DNA of 64,000 nt from Aquirufa beregesia. Lineage in GTDB: Bacteria > Bacteroidota > Bacteroidia > Cytophagales > Spirosomataceae. The notes under the pieces are model-generated. The model was given only the letters and a program-made list of their open reading frames with translations, ran no database searches and had not been told where the DNA came from. The DNA lies in the NCBI RefSeq assembly GCF_011090385.1, contig NZ_SEWW01000001.1, forward strand, positions 248,001 through 312,000. Reading direction: 5' to 3'. Every line of letters begins with the position of its first letter. Within the stretch, counting starts at the first letter, position 1. Below, one piece after another: positions 34,419 through 43,517 of this stretch. Position numbers and translations under genes: made by a program.

Positions 34419-36095
34419 ATGAAAAGCTTTAAATTATTTAAAAAAATAAGTTTTTTAGCAAATTTAGGATTGATTGGAACTTTAGGTTTAGGTTTACAAT
34501 CCTGTAATGATTTGCTAACAGAGAATGTCGTTTCTCGTATTGGGAATGACTACATTAATACTGCTAAAGGATTGAATGACGCAACAAGTGCTGCTTATTC
34601 AACGATGCGTTCTTGGTATGGTACTGAGCGTGGAATGAATTTGACTATTTTTGGTACAGATTCTTACACCAATGGTGCTGATGGCAGCTGGAAATTTATG
34701 AATACCTATACTACTGATTTCGATACACGAAACGGTTTATTGGCAGAAATTTGGAATGATTTTTACCAAGGTATTAATACATGTAATGCAATTATTGGGC
34801 GTGCGCCTTCTGTAACAGGTTTAACTGAGTCAATTAAAAAACAGCGCGTTGCGGAAGCTAAGTTTATTCGTGCTCATCATTATTTTATTTTTACTCAATT
34901 ATTTGGTGGGGTAGATTTGCGTTTAACAGAAACATTAGCACCTACTAAAGTTGTAAAACGTAGTACCGTAGCTGAGCAATATGCTCAAATCATTAAAGAT
35001 TTGAATGAAGCAATTCCAGATTTAGAAAATAAATCTAGATCTGCTGAATATGGTCGTGCTACACGTGCTGCTGCTGAACATTTATTAGGAAGAGTGTATT
35101 TGACAAAAGCGACTTCATCAGCCAAAGCTGGAGATGATTATGCTAAAGCCATTGTTAATTTAAAAAATGTTATAGCTAATTATGGCCTAATTTTATTACC
35201 CAATTTCGCTGACGTGCATAAGCAAGGAAATGAAATGAATAATGAGGTTATTTGGTCAATTCAGTATACTCGTGATCCATTAACGAATGCAGGAGGTAAT
35301 AATGCTCACGTATTTTTTGGTATGGAGTATGATGTATTACCGGGTATGCAACGTGATACGGAAAATGGTCGTCCATTTAAGCGATACAAGCCTACCAATT
35401 ATACCTTGGATGTAGTTTTTAACAATCGCGAAAATGATAGTCGCTATAAGAAAACTTTTAAAGATACCTACCTTTCTAATAAACCAGGGACTTACAATAC
35501 AAGTTTTGACCTAACGAAGAAAACAGTCACATTTGCTTTAGGCGATACGGCTATTTTCTTACCAGGTTATGAAATGTCGGAAGCTGAAAGAGCTAAAAAG
35601 AAATATCAAGTGTTGGTTCCGTCTCGATATGACGAGCGTATTTTCCCAGCTATTAACAAGCATTTTGATGGTGGTCGTGTAGACCGTACTCAATTTGAGG
35701 GAGGACGTGATTTTATTGCTTTCAGGTTGGCTGATACGTATTTGATGTTAGCAGAAGCTCAATATTTCTCTGGACTTAAGTCAGATGCTGCGACAAATTA
35801 CAATTTGATACGTCGTCGTGCAGCTTGGTCAGGAAAAGAAGCAGAAATGATGGTTAAAGCAGAGGATTTAACGCTTGATTTTGTTATGGATGAACGTGAA
35901 CGTGAATTAATTGGTGAACAATCTCGCTGGTTAGATTTAGCTCGTTGGGGTAATTTGATTGAACGTGTGAAAAAATATAATCCGCAAGCAGCTTCATTTA
36001 TTAAAGCTCATCACGTTTTAAGACCTATTCCTCAATTGCAAATTGATAGAGCAGAAGGTACTTCTACAGGTTTTCCTCAAAATTCAGGCTATTAA
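34419..36095 (+). CDS. SusD/RagB-family nutrient-binding outer membrane lipoprotein
   Basis: 558 residues from the ATG at 34419 (a TTG nine bases upstream is less likely). The lipoprotein signal ends at LGLQSC with the lipid-bearing Cys at 29. The helical TPR-like SusD body is recognisable from AKFIRAHHYFIFTQLFGGVDL, then AEQYAQIIKDLNEAIPDL, and DERERELIGEQSRWLDLARWGNL near the C-terminus. SusD forms the lid over SusC and binds the substrate. The genes are 24 bases apart and form one unit. The ligand cannot be read from the sequence. Confidence 0.94.
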   Translation: MKSFKLFKKISFLANLGLIGTLGLGLQSCNDLLTENVVSRIGNDYINTAKGLNDATSAAYSTMRSWYGTERGMNLTIFGTDSYTNGADGSWKFMNTYTTDFDTRNGLLAEIWNDFYQGINTCNAIIGRAPSVTGLTESIKKQRVAEAKFIRAHHYFIFTQLFGGVDLRLTETLAPTKVVKRSTVAEQYAQIIKDLNEAIPDLENKSRSAEYGRATRAAAEHLLGRVYLTKATSSAKAGDDYAKAIVNLKNVIANYGLILLPNFADVHKQGNEMNNEVIWSIQYTRDPLTNAGGNNAHVFFGMEYDVLPGMQRDTENGRPFKRYKPTNYTLDVVFNNRENDSRYKKTFKDTYLSNKPGTYNTSFDLTKKTVTFALGDTAIFLPGYEMSEAERAKKKYQVLVPSRYDERIFPAINKHFDGGRVDRTQFEGGRDFIAFRLADTYLMLAEAQYFSGLKSDAATNYNLIRRRAAWSGKEAEMMVKAEDLTLDFVMDERERELIGEQSRWLDLARWGNLIERVKKYNPQAASFIKAHHVLRPIPQLQIDRAEGTSTGFPQNSGY

Positions 36096-36118
36096 TGTCA
36101 ATTTGATTTTGTTATTTT

Positions 36119-36156
36119 GTAAAATTCCGAGGAGTCATTCTCGGAATTTTACTTTA
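36119..36156 (+). terminator. Terminator-like hairpin after susD
   Basis: A perfect 13-bp stem (36119-36131 with 36140-36152) with an 8-base loop follows the susD stop by 23 bases. The T-rich tail is short. The hairpin is nearly symmetric and lies 12 bases before the next ATG, so it may cut expression of the downstream gene relative to SusCD. Confidence 0.7.
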
Positions 36157-36167
36157 AACTTATTTTT

Positions 36168-37217
36168 ATGAAAAAATTACTTTTAATCTTATCTAGTTGC
36201 ATTGCCTTACAGGTAAGTGCTCAAAATCAATCGGTTAGTTTTAAGAAGAATGATGCCGAAAAGAAGATTGATGTCTTAGTTGGGGGCAAATATTTTACAT
36301 CTTACTTTTTTCCTGGGGAAGCCATATTAAAAAAGGCAGTTCTTTACCCTATTCTAAGTGCTAAAGGAAGTACCATTACACGTGGTTATCCTGTGGCCAT
36401 TCGTTCAGGAGAACGTACTGACCACCCTCACCATGTAGGTATGTGGTTAAATTATGAGGATGTCAATGGTTTTGACTACTGGAATAATTCCAATAATATT
36501 TCTAGTGGAATGAAAAGCCACAAATTTGGCACCATTGTTCATGAACAAGTATTGAACATAAAACCAGGTAAGGAAAAAGGTGAATTGGGCGTCTCAGCTA
36601 CTTGGATTGATAGCGATGGTCAAGGCGCCAAAGTTTTGGCAGAAAAGACAAGCTATGCTTTTTCTGGTACTTCGGATGTACGTGTCATAGATCGTATTAC
36701 TACACTAACCGCTTTAGCTGAAACAGTGATTTTTAAAGATGTAAAAGATGGCATGTTTGCTATTCGAGTAGCTCGTCAATTAGAAATTCCATCGAATAAA
36801 CCGGATATTTTCACTGATGCACATGGAGTGGAAACAAAAGTTCCAGTGTTGGATAATACTGGTGTGAGTGGAGACTATGAAAGTAGTGAAGGAATAACAG
36901 GTGAGAAAGTATGGAGTACCCGTGCAAAATGGATGAATTTGAAAGGGGTATTGGATAATCATCCTATCAACATTGCTATTTTAGATCACCCAGCTAATGT
37001 TAGCTATCCAAGTTATTGGCATGCGAGAGGATATGGTTTATTTGCTGTAAATCCATTAGGAGCTAAAGTATTCAGTAATGGGAAGGATGAGCGTAATTTG
37101 ACTTTGAAAAAAGGGGAATCCGTGACATTTAGATATAGAACAGTTATTGCAGATAAGCAATTGACCAAAGACGTTTTGGATAAAATGCAGGCTGATTTTG
37201 CTAAGCAAGTGAAATAG
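36168..37217 (+). CDS. PmoA-family (DUF6807) exported protein
   Basis: 349 residues with a signal peptide (MKKLLLILSSCIALQVSAQ). The family landmarks are RSGERTDHPHHVGMWLNYEDVNGFDYWNN near residue 90, TLTALAETVIFKDVKDGMFAIRVARQLE and HPANVSYPSYWHARGYGLFAVNPLGAK. The family is named after a doubtful link with methane oxidation. In Bacteroidota and Planctomycetota it usually sits with sugar oxidoreductases and glycan uptake genes. Its His-rich HPHH stretch could bind metal (inference). It lies behind SusCD but past a hairpin, so it may be expressed at a lower level. Confidence 0.82.
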   Translation: MKKLLLILSSCIALQVSAQNQSVSFKKNDAEKKIDVLVGGKYFTSYFFPGEAILKKAVLYPILSAKGSTITRGYPVAIRSGERTDHPHHVGMWLNYEDVNGFDYWNNSNNISSGMKSHKFGTIVHEQVLNIKPGKEKGELGVSATWIDSDGQGAKVLAEKTSYAFSGTSDVRVIDRITTLTALAETVIFKDVKDGMFAIRVARQLEIPSNKPDIFTDAHGVETKVPVLDNTGVSGDYESSEGITGEKVWSTRAKWMNLKGVLDNHPINIAILDHPANVSYPSYWHARGYGLFAVNPLGAKVFSNGKDERNLTLKKGESVTFRYRTVIADKQLTKDVLDKMQADFAKQVK

Positions 37218-37242
37218 TCATTTCTATTTCACGAAAAAGCTG

Positions 37243-37250
37243 TATTTTTG
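37243..37250 (+). promoter_or_regulatory. -7 element (TATTTTTG) for the beta-CASP nuclease gene
   Basis: A full TAnnTTTG match. Transcription would start near 37257, only a few bases before a perfect hairpin. Confidence 0.5.
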
Positions 37251-37260
37251 TGGTGTATCA

Positions 37261-37277
37261 GGGGCTCTTTGAGCCCC
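37261..37277 (+). promoter_or_regulatory. Perfect 7-bp hairpin at the 5' end of the beta-CASP mRNA
   Basis: GGGGCTC at 37261-37267 pairs with GAGCCCC at 37271-37277 around TTT. It sits just past the predicted transcript start and 15 bases before the ATG at 37293. It could also serve as a terminator for the upstream gene, because T-rich sequence follows. Confidence 0.6.
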
Positions 37278-37292
37278 TATTTATTTGATTTT

Positions 37293-38717
37293 ATGAAGCT
37301 ACAATTTTTAGGTGCGGCCAAACAAGTGACAGGAAGTATGTACTTGCTAGAATTGGAAGATGGATTTAAGATTTTGATCGACTGTGGTACGGATATGGAG
37401 CGGGAGATTGATTTTGATGAACCATATGAGAGCAAAGCGTTTTTTCCATTTGATGCTTCCCTGATCAATTTAGTCATTCTTACCCATGCCCATATTGATC
37501 ATTCGGGAAATATTCCGATGCTGTATCGAGAAGGTTATGAAGGACAAGTGCTTTGTACGCCTCCAACAGCTGAATTAGCAGAATTGCTTTTAATGGACTC
37601 GGCTAATTTGCATTTGAGGAAACTAAAAGCTGCTCAAGGAGAAAGTCGTAAAAAACATAAACAAATGGATCGCCTATTACGTAAAGGTGATTTGTATTTA
37701 CAAAAAGATGTAGAACATTCCGTAACTCATTTTATTACCATACCTTTTAGTAAGAAATTTAGAGCAACGGAGAATTTAGAAATTACCTTTATTCCAGCGG
37801 GTCATTTATTAGGAGCCGCTCATGTTCATTTAGGGATTACTGAAAATGGAGTAAAGAAAACAATAGGTTTTAGTGGTGATGTGGGTAGAAAAAATTACCC
37901 ATTGCACATAGATCCACAAATGATGCCTCCTTGCGATTATTTGGTTTGTGAAACTACCTATGGAAATCGTATCCATGAGGATAAAGAAAGTACCAAGAAA
38001 GCATTAGGTGATATCATTAAAGCGACCTGCATTGATAAACCCGGTAGATTAATCATACCAGCTTTTTCAGTAGGTAGAACTCAGGCTGTTTTGTATACCT
38101 TAAATCGCTTAATTGAAGAAGACCATTTTCCTGCTATTCGGGTATTTACCGATAGTCCAATGGGAAGAAGTTCTACTCGAATCTATACTAAATATGCTTC
38201 TTATTTAAATCGAGAAGCTAGGGAATTTCAAGCTGAATATGGTGAATTATTCGACTTTGATAATTTGAAGTTTTTACAAACTGAGAAAGAAAGTAGAGCT
38301 ATTAAAAACTACCATGAACCTTGTATCATTATTTCTTCTTCTGGAATGATATCAGGAGGTAGAGTAGAAACCCACATAGCTGATAATATTTCCAATAGCT
38401 ATTCTACTATTTTGTTGATCGGTTATGCGGCTGAAGGTACCTTAGGCCGACAGTTATTAGCGGGCACAGACCATATTCAAGTACGTGATCGAGAGTATAA
38501 AGTTCATGCCCAAATTCGTAAAATTGATGTCTTTTCAGGACATGCCGATAAAATAGGTTTATTGGATTTTATGAAAGTACAAAGTCCATCGACGCTTAAA
38601 AAAGTGTTTCTATCACATGGGGAAGAAGAAAGTATGGTAGAATTCAAAGAAGAGTTAACAAATTTGGGATATCAGGAAGTTATTTTGCCTGAAAAGAATC
38701 AAACTTTCATTCTTTAA
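37293..38717 (+). CDS. Beta-CASP metallo-beta-lactamase-fold RNase (CPSF/Ysh1-like)
   Basis: 474 residues from the ATG at 37293. A longer reading from 37248 would translate the promoter and hairpin. The MBL core has THAHIDHSGN (HxHxDH), PAGHLLGAAHV and SGDVGRK. The beta-CASP domain has ETTYGNR, PAFSVGRTQAVLY and SSSGMISGGRV. The last part carries IDVFSGHAD, the RMMBL motif. Members cleave RNA in archaea and eukaryotes, and bacterial relatives are thought to act as RNases. It lies before accA with its own promoter and a hairpin in the leader. Confidence 0.9.
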   Translation: MKLQFLGAAKQVTGSMYLLELEDGFKILIDCGTDMEREIDFDEPYESKAFFPFDASLINLVILTHAHIDHSGNIPMLYREGYEGQVLCTPPTAELAELLLMDSANLHLRKLKAAQGESRKKHKQMDRLLRKGDLYLQKDVEHSVTHFITIPFSKKFRATENLEITFIPAGHLLGAAHVHLGITENGVKKTIGFSGDVGRKNYPLHIDPQMMPPCDYLVCETTYGNRIHEDKESTKKALGDIIKATCIDKPGRLIIPAFSVGRTQAVLYTLNRLIEEDHFPAIRVFTDSPMGRSSTRIYTKYASYLNREAREFQAEYGELFDFDNLKFLQTEKESRAIKNYHEPCIIISSSGMISGGRVETHIADNISNSYSTILLIGYAAEGTLGRQLLAGTDHIQVRDREYKVHAQIRKIDVFSGHADKIGLLDFMKVQSPSTLKKVFLSHGEEESMVEFKEELTNLGYQEVILPEKNQTFIL

Positions 38718-38750
38718 TTGATAATTTTACAGTTGAAATTAACATCTACT

Positions 38751-39707
38751 ATGAGAACATTATTAGAATTTGAAAAGCCAATTGCTGAATTAGAGGATAA
38801 GTTGATAGAAATGCGCAAATTAGCAATTGAAAATAATGTCGATGTCACTGCTACTGTACAATCGTTGACAGAAAAAATTCTAGAATTGAAAAAAGAGACA
38901 TTTTCTAATTTAACTCGTTGGCAACGGGTTCAATTATCCCGACATCCCGATCGCCCATATACCTTTGATTATATTGAAAAAATGTGCGAAGAATTCATCG
39001 AGATACACGGTGATCGTTCGGTTGCAGATGATAAAGCCATGGTAGGTGGTTTTGGAAATATAGATGGCGAATATTCAGTGATGTTCATTGGTCAGCAGAA
39101 AGGTCGTAATACCAAACAAAGACAATATCGAAATTTTGGTATGCCCAATCCCGAAGGTTATCGCAAAGCCTTGCGTTTGATGAAAATGGCGGAGAAATTC
39201 AATAAGCCAATTGTTTGTTTAATAGACACGCCAGGGGCATTTCCAGGCCTAGAGGCAGAGGAGAGGGGACAAGGAGAAGCTATTGCGCGTAATATTCGCG
39301 ATATGTTTATGTTGAAAGTACCCGTTATTTGTATTATAATAGGCGAAGGAGCTTCCGGTGGTGCATTGGGTATAGCTGTAGGTGATCGTGTCTTAATGAT
39401 GGAAAATACGTGGTATTCCGTGATTTCCCCAGAATCTTGTTCGTCTATTTTATGGAGATCATGGAACTACAAAGAGCAAGCTGCTGAAGCTTTGAAATTG
39501 ACAGCAAACGACATGGAGCAAAATGGCTTAATTGATGGTATTATTCCAGAGCCTTTAGGTGGTGCTCACTTAGATCCAGATTCAGCTGCCTCTAAAATGA
39601 AAGCTGTCATCAAAGAAGAACTGAAAAAGCTTTGCGCAATGGATACACGTGCAAGAATTGATGCACGTATAGATAAGTACGGTAAAATGGGTGTTTTCGT
39701 TGAGTAA
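38751..39707 (+). CDS. accA: Acetyl-CoA carboxylase carboxyltransferase subunit alpha
   Basis: 318 residues from the ATG at 38751, close to the 319 of E. coli AccA (a TTG 33 bases earlier is less likely). Signature stretches are [88 protein letters not shown] and [32 protein letters not shown]. With AccD it transfers the carboxyl group from biotin to acetyl-CoA, the first step of fatty acid synthesis. The gene lies 33 bases after the beta-CASP gene. Confidence 0.96.
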   Translation: MRTLLEFEKPIAELEDKLIEMRKLAIENNVDVTATVQSLTEKILELKKETFSNLTRWQRVQLSRHPDRPYTFDYIEKMCEEFIEIHGDRSVADDKAMVGGFGNIDGEYSVMFIGQQKGRNTKQRQYRNFGMPNPEGYRKALRLMKMAEKFNKPIVCLIDTPGAFPGLEAEERGQGEAIARNIRDMFMLKVPVICIIIGEGASGGALGIAVGDRVLMMENTWYSVISPESCSSILWRSWNYKEQAAEALKLTANDMEQNGLIDGIIPEPLGGAHLDPDSAASKMKAVIKEELKKLCAMDTRARIDARIDKYGKMGVFVE

Positions 39708-39712
39708 GTGTT

Positions 39713-40351
39713 ATGTCATCGACTAAACCCTCACTTCTCTTTGATTTAGGCAATGTCTTGTTGCCCATCGACTTAGATAAAACCTATCAGGCATTTGCTG
39801 ATTTATCTAGCCGGTATTCAGCTCAGGAAGTGAAGGAGTTGACTCATACTCAGTCGCTCTGGGCTGAATATGAAAGTGGTTTACAAAATGATGATGAGTT
39901 CAGAGATTTTCTTCGAATAGCTTTAGCATTGGAATGTAGTGATGCGCAATTCGACCAAGCTTTTTCATCTCTTTTATTAGATTTTCATCCTGGAGTGTAT
40001 AATTGGTTGGGAAATCTAGCGAAACAATTCCCTATATTTTTGTTGAGTAATACCAGTGCAATTCATGCGCAGCAGTTTACTCAAGTACCATTGGGACCCC
40101 AAGGGGAGAGCTTATTTACTTTGTTTGAGAAAACTTATTTTTCTTTTAATCTGGGGATGATTAAACCTGATGAAAATATTTATCATCATGTACTGCAAGA
40201 TTTATCGTTAAAACCAGAAAATCTTGTTTTTTTTGATGATAATTTTCATAATATTGAAGCAGCAAAACGAGTAGGCATTGATGGAGTGCTCATTAATCCT
40301 TCGTGTTCTTTAAAACAAATTGACTCCTATTTACTGCAATTATGCTCATAA
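39713..40351 (+). CDS. HAD-superfamily phosphatase (YihX-like)
   Basis: 212 residues. The first HAD motif is FDLGNVLLPID, the variant of YihX-type sugar phosphatases in which the Asp-x-Asp is replaced by Asp-x-Gly-Asn. Motif II is LLSNTS, motif III has the Lys in GMIKPDENIY, and motif IV is FFDDNFHNIEAA. Cytosolic, with a helical cap after motif I. YihX dephosphorylates alpha-glucose-1-phosphate; the substrate here is unknown. It starts 5 bases after accA and overlaps the acyltransferase gene by 10 bases. Confidence 0.87.
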   Translation: MSSTKPSLLFDLGNVLLPIDLDKTYQAFADLSSRYSAQEVKELTHTQSLWAEYESGLQNDDEFRDFLRIALALECSDAQFDQAFSSLLLDFHPGVYNWLGNLAKQFPIFLLSNTSAIHAQQFTQVPLGPQGESLFTLFEKTYFSFNLGMIKPDENIYHHVLQDLSLKPENLVFFDDNFHNIEAAKRVGIDGVLINPSCSLKQIDSYLLQLCS

Positions 40352-40902
40352 AATCTGCATTGTTCGACCTTTTCTTTAAGGGAATGGGTTGGGAAATGAA
40401 AGGAAATATTCCACGAAATATTCCTAAAAGCATTGTTATAGTGTGCCCACACGCTACTTGGGTTGACTTTCCTATTGGTTTAGGTGTTCGTTCTATACTC
40501 AATATGAAAATCTATTTTTGGGGAAAGCAAGAACTGTTTAAAGGTATATTTGGCTGGATATTTCGCTGGTTAGGGGGCTATCCTGTAGACCGCTCTAAAA
40601 ATCAAAATTTAGTGAGTGCCATCGTAGATATTTATCAAGCGAATAAATATTTTCATGCGGCATTGGCACCAGAGGGTACACGTAAAGATGTGCAAGAATT
40701 AAAAACGGGGTTTTATCATATTGCCGTTCAGGCAAACATCCCCATTATTATGGTGGGTTTTGATTATGTGAATAAATGGGTACATATTAATGATCCATTT
40801 TATCCAAGCGGAGATTTTGAAGTTGATAAGAAGGTGATTGCTAACTATTATGCTACTATTCCTGGAGCACAAAAATCTTGGATTAAGAATTACTTAGCTT
40901 GA
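40342..40902 (+). CDS. 1-acyl-sn-glycerol-3-phosphate acyltransferase-like protein
   Basis: 186 residues, a short PlsC-type domain. The HX4D motif is at His37 and Asp42 (PHATWVDF), and the glycerol-phosphate-binding APEGTRKDV stretch is near residue 111. The short length and the CPHATWVDFPIG wording mark the subgroup of acyltransferases often found in Bacteroidota and close to those of ornithine or glycine lipid synthesis. The acceptor is unknown. It overlaps the HAD gene by 10 bases and the convergent lpxB by 13 bases. Confidence 0.84.
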   Translation: MLIKSALFDLFFKGMGWEMKGNIPRNIPKSIVIVCPHATWVDFPIGLGVRSILNMKIYFWGKQELFKGIFGWIFRWLGGYPVDRSKNQNLVSAIVDIYQANKYFHAALAPEGTRKDVQELKTGFYHIAVQANIPIIMVGFDYVNKWVHINDPFYPSGDFEVDKKVIANYYATIPGAQKSWIKNYLA

Positions 40903-41996
40903 AAAGCTACAGCATACTCAAAAATTAGTTTAGCTGTTTTTTTTGATGCACCCGCAGGGCCAATGATTTGTGCCAATTCATCGTAAAGTTTCATTTGCTT
41001 TTGTTTACTAGTTGAGTTATGTTCTAGTAATTGATTGAGCTTAAGCGATATATGTGAAGTCGTAAATTTAGATTGTATCATTTCTGGTACAGCTTCTTTT
41101 CCCAAAATAATGTTGACTAAGGAAATGAATTTTATCTTAACCAAAAGTTTGGCTAAAGAATAAAATAGCCAATCTGTTTTATAAACTACGATTTGAGGTA
41201 TTTTGAATAAGGCCGTTTCTAAGGTTGCAGTTCCTGATGTAACGATTGCCACTTGAGATACTTGTAATAAATTGTAGGTATCATCATATATGACATCCAA
41301 ATGATAAGCTTCATAAATGGATTTCCATTCCTTAAGACCGGCAACATAAAAATGTAAATCAGGAAATTGATATTTTATTTCTTGAAAAACGGGTAAAGCG
41401 GCACTAATTTCTTGCTTTCTACTGCCAGCTAATAAAGATATACAAGGTTGTTTGATGGAATGTTGTTCGGCAAATAGAGGATTGGGTTGAAAGTCATCAA
41501 TGGAATCTTTCAAAGGGTTTCCCACATAATGAGTGGAAATTCCATGTGCTTCAAATAGTTTTTTTTCAAAAGGGAAAATGACATACAATTGATCAACCCA
41601 TTTTTTGATCACATCCACTCGGCCTTTATTCCATGCCCATACTTTTGGTGCTATGTAGAATTGCGTATGAAAACCTTGTAATTTGGCTATTCTAGCAGCT
41701 TTTAGGTTAAATCCACCATAATCAATGAAGATGATAGTATCTGGTTGAAATTGCTGGATTTGATTTTTGAACTTCTGGAATAGGCCCTTTAATCGTTGGA
41801 TGTTTTGTAATACACCCAATAAGCCCATAATGGCTAATTCTTTATGATGGATGAGCACTTCTGCACCTGCATGCAGCATATCATCTCCCCCCCAGGCTTG
41901 TATTCTAGCAGTTGGATCAAGAATCAATAGCTCCTTAATTAATTTGGAACCGTGTAAATCTCCTGATTTTTCTCCTGCTAGTATAAAATACTTCAT
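40890..41996 (-). CDS. lpxB: Lipid-A-disaccharide synthase
   Basis: 368 residues of the GT19 family, joining UDP-diacylglucosamine and lipid X at the inner membrane. Landmarks are LAGEKSGDLHGSKLIKEL at the start, ELAIMGLLGVLQ, IDYGGFNLKAARIAK, IAPKVWAWNKGRVDVIKK, FPFEKKLFEAHGI with YVGNPL, LLAGSRKQEI and TSGTATLETALF. The start ATG directly follows the queD stop (TAA then ATG), so the two form one operon driven from upstream of queD. Confidence 0.95.
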   Translation of the reverse strand: MKYFILAGEKSGDLHGSKLIKELLILDPTARIQAWGGDDMLHAGAEVLIHHKELAIMGLLGVLQNIQRLKGLFQKFKNQIQQFQPDTIIFIDYGGFNLKAARIAKLQGFHTQFYIAPKVWAWNKGRVDVIKKWVDQLYVIFPFEKKLFEAHGISTHYVGNPLKDSIDDFQPNPLFAEQHSIKQPCISLLAGSRKQEISAALPVFQEIKYQFPDLHFYVAGLKEWKSIYEAYHLDVIYDDTYNLLQVSQVAIVTSGTATLETALFKIPQIVVYKTDWLFYSLAKLLVKIKFISLVNIILGKEAVPEMIQSKFTTSHISLKLNQLLEHNSTSKQKQMKLYDELAQIIGPAGASKKTAKLIFEYAVAFQAK

Positions 41997-42419
41997 TTAT
42001 ATTTCTCCGTAATACTCTACCGAGTTTTTGTTGGTTTCTACCAAATGAATTTTATGTAATTGGGCACTGGAAGAAGCTGATTGAATTTTAGGAGCTAATA
42101 TTTTCCAAAATTCCATCACCAAGTTTTCACAACTCGCTAATTTACCCGTCATGAAATCCACATCCATATTTAGGTTTTTGTGATCTACTTGATCAATAAT
42201 TTCCATTTTGATCAGTTTACCTAATTCTTTTAAATCAAAAACAAAACCAGTTTCAGGATCGGGATAGCCTTTGACTGTTACGATTAATTCAAAATTGTGG
42301 CCATGCCAATTTTTGTTGGCACATGGACCAAACACTTCTTCATTCTTTGCTTCAGACCAATTGGGATTGTATAGCCGATGTGCGGCATTAAAATGTTCCT
42401 TACGGATGACGTAAATCAT
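41997..42419 (-). CDS. queD: 6-carboxy-tetrahydropterin synthase / PTPS family
   Basis: 140 residues of the QueD/PTPS family, converting dihydroneopterin triphosphate. Zinc ligands are His14 (FNAAHRL), His39 and His41 (HGHN), and the catalytic Cys is Cys33 in FGPCAN. DHKNLN and the late Glu region are also present. The C-x5-HGH spacing fits QueD or PTPS, but the sequence alone does not separate queuosine from tetrahydropterin synthesis. The gene precedes lpxB without a gap. A TACCTTTG box lies upstream. Confidence 0.86.
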   Translation of the reverse strand: MIYVIRKEHFNAAHRLYNPNWSEAKNEEVFGPCANKNWHGHNFELIVTVKGYPDPETGFVFDLKELGKLIKMEIIDQVDHKNLNMDVDFMTGKLASCENLVMEFWKILAPKIQSASSSAQLHKIHLVETNKNSVEYYGEI

Positions 42420-42483
42420 TGTTTTCAGTTGTTTAAAGTGAGGGCGATCTGGGAAAACATTAGCAGAATCACCATTAATTCTG

Positions 42484-42491
42484 CAAAGGTA
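42484..42491 (-). promoter_or_regulatory. -7 element (TACCTTTG, minus strand) for queD-lpxB
   Basis: A full TAnnTTTG match on the minus strand, 65 bases before the queD ATG. A GCAGAAT/ATTCTGC inverted repeat (42463-42469 and 42478-42484) straddles the predicted start and could be an operator. Confidence 0.5.
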
Positions 42492-42514
42492 TGGAATGCT
42501 ATTGGGATTCTACG

Positions 42515-42522
42515 TAAATTTG
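42515..42522 (+). promoter_or_regulatory. -7 element (TAAATTTG) for hldD
   Basis: A full TAnnTTTG match, 30 bases before the hldD ATG, back to back with the queD promoter in a 132-base divergent region. Confidence 0.5.
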
Positions 42523-42551
42523 AAGGCTAAATCTATATAATCTATTTAATT

Positions 42552-43517
42552 ATGATCATTGTTACAGGAGCTGCTGGATTCATCGGTAGTTGTTTAATTC
42601 AAAAACTTAATGAATTAAATTTTAACTACATTATCGCAGTAGATGATTTTTCTTTCGAAGAAAAAAACAAAAATTTAATTGGTAAAAAAATCAAAGAAAG
42701 GGTAGAGAGAACTCAATTTTTTGCTTGGCTTGATTCCAATTTTAGGGAAGTAGAGTTTATCTTTCACATTGGTGCGCGTACAGATACCACTGAGTTTGAT
42801 AAAGCAATCTTTGATGATTTAAATGTGAATTATTCCAAAGAAATTTGGAATCGTTGCGTGGAATATCAAATTCCTTTAGTGTATGCTTCCTCAGCCGCTA
42901 CCTATGGCTTGGGTGAGTTGGGATATGATGATGATGAAAGTAAAATTCCAGGTTTGAAGCCATTAAACCCTTATGGGGATTCCAAAAATGACTTTGATAT
43001 TTGGGCATTGCAACAAGAGAAAAAACCATTTTTCTGGGCAGGATTAAAGTTTTTTAACGTGTATGGTCCCAATGAATACCATAAAGGCCGTATGGCATCG
43101 GTTATTTGGCATGCCTTCCGTCAAATTAATGAAAAGGGTAGCCTAAATCTCTTTCGATCACATCGTCCGGATTATGGTGATGGAGAACAAATGCGTGATT
43201 TTATCTATGTTAAGGATTTAATTGATGTTTGCATATTCTTCATGGAACACCGCAAAAATTCCGGTATTTATAATTTGGGAACAGGTATTGCCCGTTCATT
43301 CAATGATTTGGGCAAATCCACTTTTGCCGCCATGGGTAAGGAAGCTGTCATTAATTATATTGATACACCAATCGATATACGTGATAAATACCAATATTTC
43401 ACGGAAGCTAATATGACTAAGTTGCGTCAAATTGGATTTACTCAACCTTTCCACACCTTGGAAGATGGTGTTAAAGATTATGTTCAGAATTATTTGCTTA
43501 AGAAGGCTTATTGGTAA
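42552..43517 (+). CDS. hldD: ADP-L-glycero-D-manno-heptose 6-epimerase
   Basis: 321 residues, an extended short-chain dehydrogenase. TGAAGFIGSCL binds NADP, HIGARTDTTEFD and the catalytic Tyr141 and Lys145 (YGDSK) follow, then LKFFNVYGPNEYHKGRMASVIWHAF, all close to E. coli HldD/RfaD. It epimerises ADP-heptose for the lipopolysaccharide inner core. Its promoter is divergent from queD-lpxB, so two LPS genes flank one control region. The 3' end overlaps the convergent glycosyltransferase gene by 20 bases. Confidence 0.92.
   Translation: MIIVTGAAGFIGSCLIQKLNELNFNYIIAVDDFSFEEKNKNLIGKKIKERVERTQFFAWLDSNFREVEFIFHIGARTDTTEFDKAIFDDLNVNYSKEIWNRCVEYQIPLVYASSAATYGLGELGYDDDESKIPGLKPLNPYGDSKNDFDIWALQQEKKPFFWAGLKFFNVYGPNEYHKGRMASVIWHAFRQINEKGSLNLFRSHRPDYGDGEQMRDFIYVKDLIDVCIFFMEHRKNSGIYNLGTGIARSFNDLGKSTFAAMGKEAVINYIDTPIDIRDKYQYFTEANMTKLRQIGFTQPFHTLEDGVKDYVQNYLLKKAYW

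Noticed and set aside
42420-42491. preQ1 riboswitch ahead of queD
   Set aside because: The leader has a small inverted repeat and an A-rich stretch, but not the conserved loop and tail of preQ1 aptamers.
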